DNA of 64,000 nucleotides, taken from the NCBI RefSeq assembly GCF_001905345.1, contig NZ_LFBV01000001.1, positions 1,003,321-1,067,320 of the forward strand, read 5' to 3'. Every line of letters begins with the position of its first letter. Positions within the stretch are counted from its first letter, which is position 1. Source of the stretch: Streptomyces uncialis. Lineage in GTDB: Bacteria; Actinomycetota; Actinomycetes; Streptomycetales; Streptomycetaceae. The notes under the pieces were generated by a model, which worked only from the letters and a program-made list of their open reading frames with translations, made no database searches and was not told the DNA's origin. The translations under genes were made by a program, and so were the position numbers. Below are positions 26,978-34,196 of this stretch, in pieces.

Positions 26978-27588
26978 GCGGCGCGCCCGGCGCCGGGGAC
27001 GCGGACCGCGCGGCGGTGCCCTACCGGGCCCTGGTCGTGACGGCGTCCAACCGCGCCGCCGCCGGGGTCTACCCCGACAAGGGCGGGCCGGTGATCGCCG
27101 AAGCGCTCAGCGCCCTCGGCTTCGCCGTGGACGGCCCCCGGGTGGTCCCGGACGGCGACCCGGTCGAAGAGGCCCTCAGACAGGGCGTGGCGGCCCGTTA
27201 CGACGTGATCCTCACCACGGGCGGCACCGGTATCTCGCCCACCGACCGGACCCCGGAGGCGACCGGACGGGTGATCGACCGGTCGGTCCCCGGCATCCCG
27301 GAGGCCATCCGCGCCCACGGCGGCCCGAAGGTGCCCACCGCCGCCCTGTCCCGCGGACTCGCCGGTGTCGCGGAGCGCACCCTCATCGTGAACCTGCCCG
27401 GCTCCACCGGCGGCGTCCGGGACGGACTCGTCGTACTGGAGCCCCTGCTGAGGCACGCGGTCGACCAGCTGCGCGGGGGCGATCACCCGCAGCCCCCCGA
27501 CGGGAACACCGCCCACGCCGCGGAGCGCCCCCGGCCGCCGGGGGGAACGGCCGAGGGCGGCCCAGGACCGACCGGGAGCCGAAGCTGA
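26974..27588 (+). CDS. MogA/MoaB family molybdopterin adenylyltransferase
   Basis: 204 residues. It adenylates molybdopterin before molybdate insertion. Visible: ALVVTASNRAAAGVYPDKGGPVIAEAL, then YDVILTTGGTGISPTDRTPEAT, the MPT-binding signature, and LIVNLPGSTGGVRDGLVVLEPLLRHAVDQLRGGDH. The last 40 residues are Pro/Gly/Arg-rich and beyond the domain. The start overlaps moaC (ATGA); the end overlaps the next gene (CTGA), so translation of the three genes is coupled. Confidence 0.92.
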   Translation: MSGAPGAGDADRAAVPYRALVVTASNRAAAGVYPDKGGPVIAEALSALGFAVDGPRVVPDGDPVEEALRQGVAARYDVILTTGGTGISPTDRTPEATGRVIDRSVPGIPEAIRAHGGPKVPTAALSRGLAGVAERTLIVNLPGSTGGVRDGLVVLEPLLRHAVDQLRGGDHPQPPDGNTAHAAERPRPPGGTAEGGPGPTGSRS

Positions 27589-28244
27589 ACACCCCCACAT
27601 GGCCGGTGGAGCTGACGGACGGTGACATCGCCCTCCGCCCCATAAAGCTGCGTGACCAGCGCGCCTGGCGTGAGGTCAACCGTCGCAACCGGGACTGGCT
27701 GCGGCCCTGGGAGGCGACCATCCCGCCGCCCACCCCCAGCGGCCCGGTCACGCACCGGCCCACGTACCGGCAGATGGTCCGCCATCTGCGGGCCGAGGCC
27801 AACGCCGGGCGGATGCTGCCCTTCGTCATCGAGTACCAGGGGCGTCTGGTGGGGCAGCTCACGGTCGCGGGCATCACCTGGGGGTCGATGTGCTCGGCGC
27901 ACGTCGGCTACTGGGTCGACGAGGGAGTCGCCGGACGCGGGGTGATGCCGACCGCGGTGGCACTGGCCGTGGACCACTGCTTCCGCACGGTCGGGCTGCA
28001 CCGTATCGAGGTCTGTATTCGTCCCGAGAACGGTCCCAGCCGCAGGGTCGTGGAGAAACTCGGATTCCGGGAGGAGGGGATGCGTCCCCGGTACCTCCAT
28101 ATCGACGGTGCGTGGCGTGACCATCTGGTCTACGCGCTGACCTCCGAAGAAGCCCCGGAAGGGCTGCTGCGCCGCTGGCACCAGGCGCGTTCCCGGACCG
28201 GCCCCCGCACAGGACCGGAGTCACCGGGCCCTCCCTGGAAATGA
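27585..28244 (+). CDS. RimJ-like GNAT N-acetyltransferase
   Basis: 219 residues. A GNAT of the RimJ/RimL group: LTDGDIALRPIKLRDQRAWREVNRRNRDWLRPWEATIP at the start, FVIEYQGRLVGQLTVAGI, the acetyl-CoA loop YWVDEGVAGRGVMPTAVALAVDHCF, and LHRIEVCIRPENGPSRRVVEKLGFREEGMRPRYLHI. I place the start at a CTG (27585) that overlaps the mog stop as CTGA, because GGGAG lies upstream and the residues that follow (NTPTWPVELTDGD) look conserved; the conventional alternative is a GTG at 27606. In Corynebacterium the homologue sits between glp and glpR. Its substrate is unknown. Confidence 0.9.
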   Translation: MNTPTWPVELTDGDIALRPIKLRDQRAWREVNRRNRDWLRPWEATIPPPTPSGPVTHRPTYRQMVRHLRAEANAGRMLPFVIEYQGRLVGQLTVAGITWGSMCSAHVGYWVDEGVAGRGVMPTAVALAVDHCFRTVGLHRIEVCIRPENGPSRRVVEKLGFREEGMRPRYLHIDGAWRDHLVYALTSEEAPEGLLRRWHQARSRTGPRTGPESPGPPWK

Positions 28245-28427
28245 AATGTATGTTCGATATTGGCCCCGAAGAGGTCATCTCCGGGCGCCAGGCGGCCTAA
28301 TTCCTCACCCCGGACCGGGCCGCTGATCGCATCAGTCGCAAAAAAAGTTCGGAATATCAGCCAGATCGTGCGACACACCGCCCCAATTGGCGGATGGCCC
28401 TACGTGAACCCCTCTACGGTGTGAGAC

Positions 28428-29987
28428 GTGAGCAGCAGCGGCCTCATCTACGCAGTCATCGTCGGGGCCTGGGCCGCCTACTTGGTGCCGATGTGGCTCC
28501 GTAGGCAGGACGAGCTGAACGAAGCCCGTCCGACGGAACGCTTCAGTACCGCCATCCGGTTCCTTTCCGGACGCGCGGGTATGGAGCGCCGTTACGCCAA
28601 GGACCTGCGGGCGCGCTCGGCCGAGGAGGACGAGCCGTCCGCCGGACCCGGCGCCGACCCGGACGACGTCACCGACTCGGTGGACGTCCGGGCCTTCGCC
28701 ATGCCTCCGGGACCCTCCCGCGAGGAGGCCGCCGCCGCACGGCAGGAGGCCGCCGCGGCCCGGAAGGAAGCCGCCCGGCTGGAGGCCGTCCGCAAGGACG
28801 CCGCCCGCAGGGAAGCGGCCCGCCAGGAGGCGGGGCGGCTGGAGGCCGAGCGGGACGCGTCCGCCAGGCAGGAACGTGAGGCGTCGGCCCGCCAGGAACG
28901 TGAGGCGTCCGCGCGGCAGGAAGCCGCCCGGCAGGAACGTGACGCGACGGCCCGGCAGGAAGCCGCCCGGCACGAGGCCGCGCGCGTGTCCCGCCGCGGT
29001 GAGGTGCACGCGGACGTGCGCGACGGCAACAGCGCCCGTACGCAGGACCCCGCCGCGCGTATCGGCGCACAGGGGACCGCCGCCTCCGCGCGCGCGAAGG
29101 TGCCGATGTCGCGTCGGCGGTCCCGGAGGGACGGCGTCCCGTCCGACCAGCCGTCGGCGGAGGCCGCGAGGCGGTCGGGCAAGCAGGCGCCCGCGCGCGG
29201 GCGCCCGACCGCGGAGGCCGCCGCACGCGCGCGGCGCTCCAAGGTGCTCGCGCGACGGCGCCGGACGACCGTGATCCTGTTCCTGACGTTCACCTGTGGC
29301 GCCGTCGTCGCGGCGGTCGGCGGCCTCACCTTCCTGTGGGCGCCCGCGCTGCCCGCCGTCCTGCTCAGCTCGTACATCGCGTATCTGCGCGGCCAGGAGC
29401 GCCGACGGTTCGCCTACGTCATGGACCGCCGCCAGGCGGAGATCGCCGCGCAGCGACTCCGGGCGCGTCAGCCCAGGCGGCGCCCGCAGCCCGAGACGTC
29501 CGTCGTGGACGAACCGGAGGGCGAGGCGGTGGGCGTATCGACCGACCCCGGTCTCTCGGCTCTCGCCGCCGACCGGCGCGCGCTCGTCGAGCAGACCGAC
29601 CACGCCGAGTGGGTCGACCAGCAGCGGGAGCGCCAGCAGGGCCCGGCGCAGGGGGAGAGCTGGGACCCGGTCCCCGTGCCGCTGCCCACCTATGTGACCG
29701 CCCCCGTCGCCCCTCGGGCCACGTCGGGAGTGGACCTCGGCGCGCCGGACGCGTGGAGCTCCGCACGCTCAAGTACCGCCGAGCCGACGGCCTCGGGGAC
29801 GGACCCGCAGGTCTCCCCCGGCCATGACGCGGACATCGACCCCGGCCTCGACGACGACCTGGAGGACGGCGACGAGCGCAGCGACGCCCGCCGCGCCGCC
29901 TCCGCGCGCCGGTCCCGCGAACGGGGACGCACGCCGCTCTTCGACCAGTACGAGGAGAAGGGCCGCCCGCGCGCGGCCAACGAGTAG
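28428..29987 (+). CDS. sepX: SepX (GlpR-like) divisome membrane protein
   Basis: 519 residues. The N-terminus MSSSGLIYAVIVGAWAAYLV is a membrane helix (about 5-23), followed by LRRQDELNEARPTERFSTAIRFLSGRAGMERRYAK. Residues 99-190 are a long Ala/Glu/Arg/Gln charged helix made of repeats such as ARQEAAR and SARQERE. Two further hydrophobic segments follow (about 281-303 and 305-320), then a disordered tail. This matches SepX of S. venezuelae, an actinobacterial protein needed for division septa and for sporulation, and its corynebacterial counterpart GlpR, the receptor of Glp. The gene lies downstream of the moeA/glp-like gene. Confidence 0.85.
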   Translation: MSSSGLIYAVIVGAWAAYLVPMWLRRQDELNEARPTERFSTAIRFLSGRAGMERRYAKDLRARSAEEDEPSAGPGADPDDVTDSVDVRAFAMPPGPSREEAAAARQEAAAARKEAARLEAVRKDAARREAARQEAGRLEAERDASARQEREASARQEREASARQEAARQERDATARQEAARHEAARVSRRGEVHADVRDGNSARTQDPAARIGAQGTAASARAKVPMSRRRSRRDGVPSDQPSAEAARRSGKQAPARGRPTAEAAARARRSKVLARRRRTTVILFLTFTCGAVVAAVGGLTFLWAPALPAVLLSSYIAYLRGQERRRFAYVMDRRQAEIAAQRLRARQPRRRPQPETSVVDEPEGEAVGVSTDPGLSALAADRRALVEQTDHAEWVDQQRERQQGPAQGESWDPVPVPLPTYVTAPVAPRATSGVDLGAPDAWSSARSSTAEPTASGTDPQVSPGHDADIDPGLDDDLEDGDERSDARRAASARRSRERGRTPLFDQYEEKGRPRAANE

Positions 29988-30007
29988 CGGCGGGGGAGAG
30001 CATCCTC

Positions 30008-30091
30008 GCCTGCCGCCTGCCGCCTGCCGCCTGCCGCCTGCCGCCTGCCGCCTGCCGCCTGCCGCCTGCCGCCTGCCGCCTGCCGCCTGCC
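30008..30091 (+). repeat. Twelve perfect tandem copies of a 7-bp unit
   Basis: GCCTGCC is repeated twelve times without a mismatch, 84 bp in all. It begins 20 bases after the sepX stop and ends 139 bases before the tRNA-Ala. The copy number is likely to vary between strains. No protein or known RNA is encoded by it. Confidence 0.9.
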
Positions 30092-30230
30092 GGTGTCGGG
30101 CGCGTGGTGCCGGGGGTCTCCCCGGGGCCTCGCGTGGATGCGGGGCGCCCGCCTCTGACCAGGCCGGGGAGGGTGCGGGAGCGGATTTCCGAGCACCGCG
30201 ACGGGGATGCTAGAGTTTCACTCGTTGCAA

Positions 30231-30304
30231 GGGCCTGTGGCGCAGTCTGGTAGCGCACCTCGTTCGCATCGAGGGGGTCTGGGGTTCAAATCCCCACAGG
30301 TCCA
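30231..30304 (+). tRNA. tRNA-Ala (anticodon CGC)
   Basis: A full cloverleaf of 74 nt without an encoded CCA. The acceptor stem GGGCCTG pairs with CAGGTCC and includes the G3-U70 wobble pair that identifies alanine tRNAs. The D arm is GCGCAGTCTGGTAGCGC. The anticodon stem CCTCG/CGAGG carries the loop TTCGCAT, so the anticodon is CGC and reads GCG. The T arm TGGGGTTCAAATCCCCA is standard. GCG is a heavily used alanine codon in this genome. Confidence 0.96.
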
Positions 30305-30620
30305 CGCACATGGCTGTTCCTGAGTCAGCTCGGGAATGGTTGACGGGGTCCCGTCCGGTCTTTTGATCGGGCGGGATTTCGTCGTTTCCGGGGACCTCCG
30401 ACCTCCCGCGGTGAAGGTCGCACCGATCTGGCCGGCCGACGTGCCTGCGGTCCTGCGGCGCCGTCGCCAGCTCCGGCCCAACCGCCGGGCGATGGCCTCC
30501 AGCAGTTCATCCAGCGCCGCCCCGACCGTCCAGCCCTTCCGCCGGGCCGGCCCAACCCGGCGCACCGGGACCCCGGCGAAGCGACCCAGGTGCGGCGGAT
30601 TCCGGCGCGCGGCGGGGCCG
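30305..30620. other. Gene-free stretch after tRNA-Ala
   Basis: About 315 bases between the tRNA and the end of the leftward GntR gene. It begins with a short weak stem (CCTGAG/CTCGGG around 30320-30335). Frames on both strands have poor codon bias. No integrase or direct copy of the tRNA 3' end is visible, so nothing points to an integrated element. Confidence 0.45.
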
Positions 30621-31301
30621 TCAGCCGCTCGACACGGCCTGACGGTCCTTCAACGCGCGGGCCTTCGCGTTCTCGATGTGCTGCCGCATCCGCTCGGCCG
30701 CGCCCTCGGCGTCCCCCGCGGTCAGCGCCTCGTGGACGGCGGTGTGCTCGCGCGCGGGTGACTCCGCGTCGGAGGAGCCGAGTTCGGTGAAGAGGCGAAA
30801 GCGCTGCACATGGCCGCTCAGCGAGCGGTACGCCGACTCCAGGAAGGGGTTGGCCGACTGCTTGGCGATCAGGAAGTGGAAGCGCTCGTCGGCCGACAGA
30901 TAGGCGCGTACCGACGGCGGGCCGTCCCCGGTCGCGCAGCGCCGCAACTCCTCGATGCTGTCGGCGACGTCCTGGAGGAACTCGGGGGTGGTCCGGCGGC
31001 CCGCCTCGTAGGTGAGGGTCGGTTCCAGCACCAGTCGCGCGTCCATCAGCTTGATCAGCTCGGTCTCGCTGAAGAGCGGGGCCACGCGGTAGCCCTTGAG
31101 CGCCTCGCGGCGTACCAGGCCGGTGTGTTCGAGCCGGGCGAGCGCCTCACGCAGGGGCGTCTGGCTGACGTTCAGTTCGCGGGAGAGGGCGCCGATGTTG
31201 AGCGGCCGGCCCGGTGACCACAGTCCGTCCATGAACTGCCCGAGCAGCACTTCGTACATCTGATCGGCCAACGGTTGCCGATCGGACGGGCGCGTAGCCA
31301 T
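30621..31301 (-). CDS. GntR/FadR-family regulator (FCD domain)
   Basis: 226 residues. An N-terminal winged helix-turn-helix (LADQMYEVLLGQFMDGLW ... ELNVSQTPLREALARLEHTGLV) is followed by the all-helical FCD ligand domain. FCD landmarks include the metal-binding positions in DARLVLEPT, FHFLIAKQSANPFL, and the C-terminal EHTAVHEALTAGDAEGAAERMRQHIENA. AAAGGAG lies before the ATG at 31301. It is divergent from the acid-sugar operon and is its probable repressor, with a four-carbon sugar acid or its keto form as the expected inducer (inference). Confidence 0.92.
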   Translation of the reverse strand: MATRPSDRQPLADQMYEVLLGQFMDGLWSPGRPLNIGALSRELNVSQTPLREALARLEHTGLVRREALKGYRVAPLFSETELIKLMDARLVLEPTLTYEAGRRTTPEFLQDVADSIEELRRCATGDGPPSVRAYLSADERFHFLIAKQSANPFLESAYRSLSGHVQRFRLFTELGSSDAESPAREHTAVHEALTAGDAEGAAERMRQHIENAKARALKDRQAVSSG

Positions 31302-31367
31302 GCGAGTCTCCTTTGTCGCCCGATGGTAGCGCGGCCCCTCCTTCTCGATCACGCGTACGCATGAGCC

Positions 31368-31400
31368 CTATAGTCTTTTATGAAATCCTATACTATAGTC
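31368..31400. promoter_or_regulatory. Candidate GntR operator and promoter
   Basis: An AT-rich island between the divergent genes. CTATAGTC occurs at 31368-31375 and again at 31393-31400. The second copy overlaps a perfect palindrome CTATA-C-TATAG (31388-31398), and the first contains the palindrome CTATAG. Such paired TATAG-type sites fit binding of two GntR dimers. The stretch probably also supplies the -10 elements of one or both promoters. Confidence 0.55.
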
Positions 31401-31444
31401 CAGACGCTCACTGGCCGTGCCCCCGCAGAACGCAGAGGACCCTC

Positions 31445-32458
31445 ATGACCCAGCCCCCCAAGGAACGTGCGCTTCGTGTACTCGTGACAACGCCGTATCT
31501 GGAGCCCGGTGGCGCGGTCGACCGCATCCTGCGGGACGCCGGCCTGGACCCGGTCTTCGCCCGGCGCGCCGACCGGGAGGCCGCCGGGACCACGCTGGCG
31601 GAATGCGTCGCGGATGTGGCGGGTGTCGTCGCCGGCACCGACGCCTTCTCCGCCGAGGTCATCGAAGCGGCTCCCGGACTGAGGATCCTCAGCCGCTGCG
31701 GCGTCGGCTACGACAACATCGACGTCGAGGCGGCGACCCGGCACGGGGTCGCGGTCGCCATCACCCCGGGGACCAACCGGGTCTCCGTCGCCGAACACGT
31801 CCTGGCGCTGATGCTGAACGGCGCCCGCCGTATCCCGCAGAACCTCGCCGCCGTGCGCGGTGGCGGCTGGACGCAGGAGAGCGGCCGGGAACTGCGCGGC
31901 GCCACGCTCGGCGTCGTCGGCCTCGGCTCCATCGGCAGGACCGTCGCCCGCGCGGCACTCGCCCTCGGTATGCGCGTCGTCGCCCACGACCCCTGGCTGG
32001 ACGAGGACTTCCTGACGGAGACCGGCGTCGAGGCGCTGCCCCTCGACGACGTACTGGCGGCGGCCGACTTCCTGACCCTGCACATCTCCCTGGACGAGAC
32101 GACCCGGCATCTGATCGACGCCGCCGCGCTGCGCCGGATGAAGCCCGACGCGTATCTGATCAACACCGCCCGGGGCGGGGTCGTGGACGAGGACGCGCTC
32201 GCCGACGCGGTGGAGGCGGGCCGGCTGGCGGGCGCCGCGCTGGACGTGACCGAGCGGGAACCGCTGCCCGCCGACAGCAGGCTCCGCGCGCTCGACAGCG
32301 TCATCGTGACCGCGCACATCGCCGCCGCCACGGTCGAGGCCCGCGCCAGGTCCGGTGCCATGGCCGCCCGGCACGTGGTCGAACTGCTCGCCGGGCGCAC
32401 CCCGGAACACCTGGTCAACCCCGACAGCGTGAGCCCCGCCACCGCCGGAGCACGCTGA
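31445..32458 (+). CDS. D-isomer-specific 2-hydroxyacid dehydrogenase
   Basis: 337 residues. It has the two Rossmann-like domains of the phosphoglycerate dehydrogenase family. NAD binding is seen in LGVVGLGSIGRTVARAALALGMRVVAHDPW; ADFLTLHISLDETTRHLI, INTARGGVVDEDAL and LDVTEREPLP follow. A catalytic His lies in VTAHIAAATVEA. First gene of the operon, it probably oxidises a four-carbon acid sugar to the keto acid. Known tetronate pathways use a different dehydrogenase family (3-hydroxyisobutyrate type), so this is a variation. The ATG at 31445 follows the AT-rich operator region. Its stop overlaps the next start (TGATG). Confidence 0.9.
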   Translation: MTQPPKERALRVLVTTPYLEPGGAVDRILRDAGLDPVFARRADREAAGTTLAECVADVAGVVAGTDAFSAEVIEAAPGLRILSRCGVGYDNIDVEAATRHGVAVAITPGTNRVSVAEHVLALMLNGARRIPQNLAAVRGGGWTQESGRELRGATLGVVGLGSIGRTVARAALALGMRVVAHDPWLDEDFLTETGVEALPLDDVLAAADFLTLHISLDETTRHLIDAAALRRMKPDAYLINTARGGVVDEDALADAVEAGRLAGAALDVTEREPLPADSRLRALDSVIVTAHIAAATVEARARSGAMAARHVVELLAGRTPEHLVNPDSVSPATAGAR

Positions 32459-33339
32459 TGCGCGCGCCGAACGGGCTGCGCTTCGACGCCAACCTCAAGT
32501 GGCTGTTCACCGAGGTCCCCTTCGAGGAACGGTTCGACGCCGCGGCCACCGCCGGGTTCACCGCCGTCGAGTACGCCGACCCCTACCCGTACCCGGCCGC
32601 CCGGCTGCGACGGCGGCTCGCCGACGCGGGGCTGAGCCAGGTGCTGATCAACGCGCCGATGGGCGAGCCCGGTTCGCCGGAGCGGGCGGGTGTGGCCTGT
32701 CTGCCCGGCCACTCCGACCGGTTCCGCGCCGACCTGGAGCGCGGTCTCGACTACGCGGTCGAGCTGGGCAGCGACTTCCTGCATGTGCTGGGCGGCATAC
32801 GTCCGGCCGGTGTCGGCCACGACCGCGCCTTCGCCACGTTCGTCGCCAACCTCGCCTGGGCCGTCGAACGCGCGCGGGGCACGGGGGTGTGCCTCGTCCT
32901 GGAGGCACAGAACAGCCGTGACGTGCCCGGATTCCTGCTGGACACCCAGGCACGGGCCGCCGCGGTCGTGGAAGCGCTCGGCGGGGACGGGATCGGGCTG
33001 CTCCTGGACCTCTACCACGTACAGGTCCAGGAGGGCGACCTCGTCTCGACGCTGCGCGAGCGACTGCCCCTGGTCCGGCACATCCAGATCGCCGACCCGC
33101 CGGAACGCACGGAGCCGGGCAGCGGCGAGATCGCCTGGCCGCGGGTCTTCGGCACACTGCTGGACGCCTCGTACCCGGGCTGGATCGGCTGCGAGTACCG
33201 CCCGGCGAACGGCACGGTGAACGGTCTCTCCTGGGTCACCGAGCACGCCGGGACGGCGTCGACCTCGGCGACCTCGTCGGCCTCAGTGGCGTCAGCGGCC
33301 TCGACGGTCTCCACGGCCTCCGCCGAGGGGGGCCGATGA
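32458..33339 (+). CDS. Hydroxypyruvate isomerase-like TIM barrel (OtnI-like)
   Basis: 293 residues. A xylose-isomerase-type TIM barrel of the Hyi/OtnI group: LRFDANLKWLFTEVPFEERFDAAATAGFTAVEYADPYPY, LINAPMGEPGSPERAG, CLVLEAQNSRDVPGFLL, LLLDLYHVQVQEGDL, HIQIADPPERTEPGSGEI, and WIGCEYRPANGT. The Glu, Asp, Glu and His metal-ligand positions look intact. OtnI interconverts 2- and 3-keto tetronates in four-carbon acid sugar breakdown. The last 30 residues are an odd Ser/Ala/Thr/Val tail (STSATSSASVASAAS) absent from normal members. It overlaps both neighbours (TGATG and ATGA). Confidence 0.88.
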   Translation: MRAPNGLRFDANLKWLFTEVPFEERFDAAATAGFTAVEYADPYPYPAARLRRRLADAGLSQVLINAPMGEPGSPERAGVACLPGHSDRFRADLERGLDYAVELGSDFLHVLGGIRPAGVGHDRAFATFVANLAWAVERARGTGVCLVLEAQNSRDVPGFLLDTQARAAAVVEALGGDGIGLLLDLYHVQVQEGDLVSTLRERLPLVRHIQIADPPERTEPGSGEIAWPRVFGTLLDASYPGWIGCEYRPANGTVNGLSWVTEHAGTASTSATSSASVASAASTVSTASAEGGR

Positions 33340-34196
33340 GCGGCACCGCGGCGGACCGCGCTCACGCGCCCGCGGACCCCACCCGCGCACCGGCGGACAA
33401 CGCCCACGCGTCGGCGGACGATCCCGTTCGCGCACCGAGGATCGCGTTGATCAGCGCCACTCCCACCGCCATGGCCCCGGCCGTCGCGGGACTGGCCGAG
33501 GAGTTCCCGGCGGCCGAGCCCTGGAGCCTGCTGGACGACCGGCTGCTGGCCGACGCGCCGCAGGACGGTCCGCTGCCCCCGGCCCTCGTGGACCGGATGC
33601 GGCGGCTGATCGGCCATGCCCTGGCCGGTGGGGCCGACGGAGTGCTGCTGACCTGCTCGTTGTACGGGTCGGTCACCGAAACGGTCGACACCCCGGTCCC
33701 GTTGCTGGCGCCCGACACCGCCGCCTTCGAGCGGGCGCTGGCGCTGTCCTCCGGGACAGGCCGGGTGCTGGTGCTCGCCTCCTTCGAGACCGCGATGCGG
33801 GACTCGGTGGCTCGCTTCTCGGCGGCATCGGCCGCATCGGAGGCATCGGCTGCTTCGGCCGCTTCGGTGGCGGCTGCCTCGGCGAGGGTCGGCTCTGCGG
33901 TCGCCGCCCCGGCCGCGGTCGGCTCAGCGGCGTCCGGTTCGGGGGCGGAAGTGGTCGGTGTGGTCGCGCCCGACGCGTTCGACGCGGCTCGCGAGGGGAA
34001 CCTTCCCGCGCTCCGCGACGCGCTGCGCGACGCATGCCTGCCGCACCTCACCGGCGCCGACGTCGTACTGCTCGCCCAGTACTCGCTCGCACCCGCCGCC
34101 GCGTCGCTGTCCACCGCGCTCGGTGTGCCCGTCGTCTCCGGCCCGCAGGCCGCGGCCGCCGCCCTGCGCTCCGCCCTCACCGGGAGTCCCCTATGA
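33336..34196 (+). CDS. Asp/Glu/hydantoin racemase-superfamily protein, one Cys missing
   Basis: 286 residues. After an Ala/Asp/Pro-rich tail the fold begins (IALISATPTAMAPAVAGL) and the first catalytic Cys is present in GVLLTCSLYGS (Cys107). The position of the second catalytic Cys reads VVLLAQYSLAP (around Gln248) instead. A low-complexity Ser/Ala insert occupies about residues 162-203. Loss of one Cys argues against normal two-base racemisation and would fit a decarboxylase or isomerase, as in arylmalonate decarboxylase, or a non-catalytic role. The start overlaps the isomerase stop; the stop overlaps the kinase start, so it belongs to the pathway. Confidence 0.78.
   Translation: MSGTAADRAHAPADPTRAPADNAHASADDPVRAPRIALISATPTAMAPAVAGLAEEFPAAEPWSLLDDRLLADAPQDGPLPPALVDRMRRLIGHALAGGADGVLLTCSLYGSVTETVDTPVPLLAPDTAAFERALALSSGTGRVLVLASFETAMRDSVARFSAASAASEASAASAASVAAASARVGSAVAAPAAVGSAASGSGAEVVGVVAPDAFDAAREGNLPALRDALRDACLPHLTGADVVLLAQYSLAPAAASLSTALGVPVVSGPQAAAAALRSALTGSPL

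Noticed and set aside
30008..30091. CRISPR-like array
   Set aside because: The units are 7 bp with no spacers; it is a simple tandem repeat and no cas gene is present.
30218..30565. 115-residue minus-strand frame covering the tRNA-Ala
   Set aside because: Its C-terminal CGDLNPRPPRCERG is the usual translation of an antisense tRNA gene; the cloverleaf is perfect.
30231..30620. Integrated element at tRNA-Ala
   Set aside because: No integrase, excisionase or repeated tRNA 3' end is found on either side.
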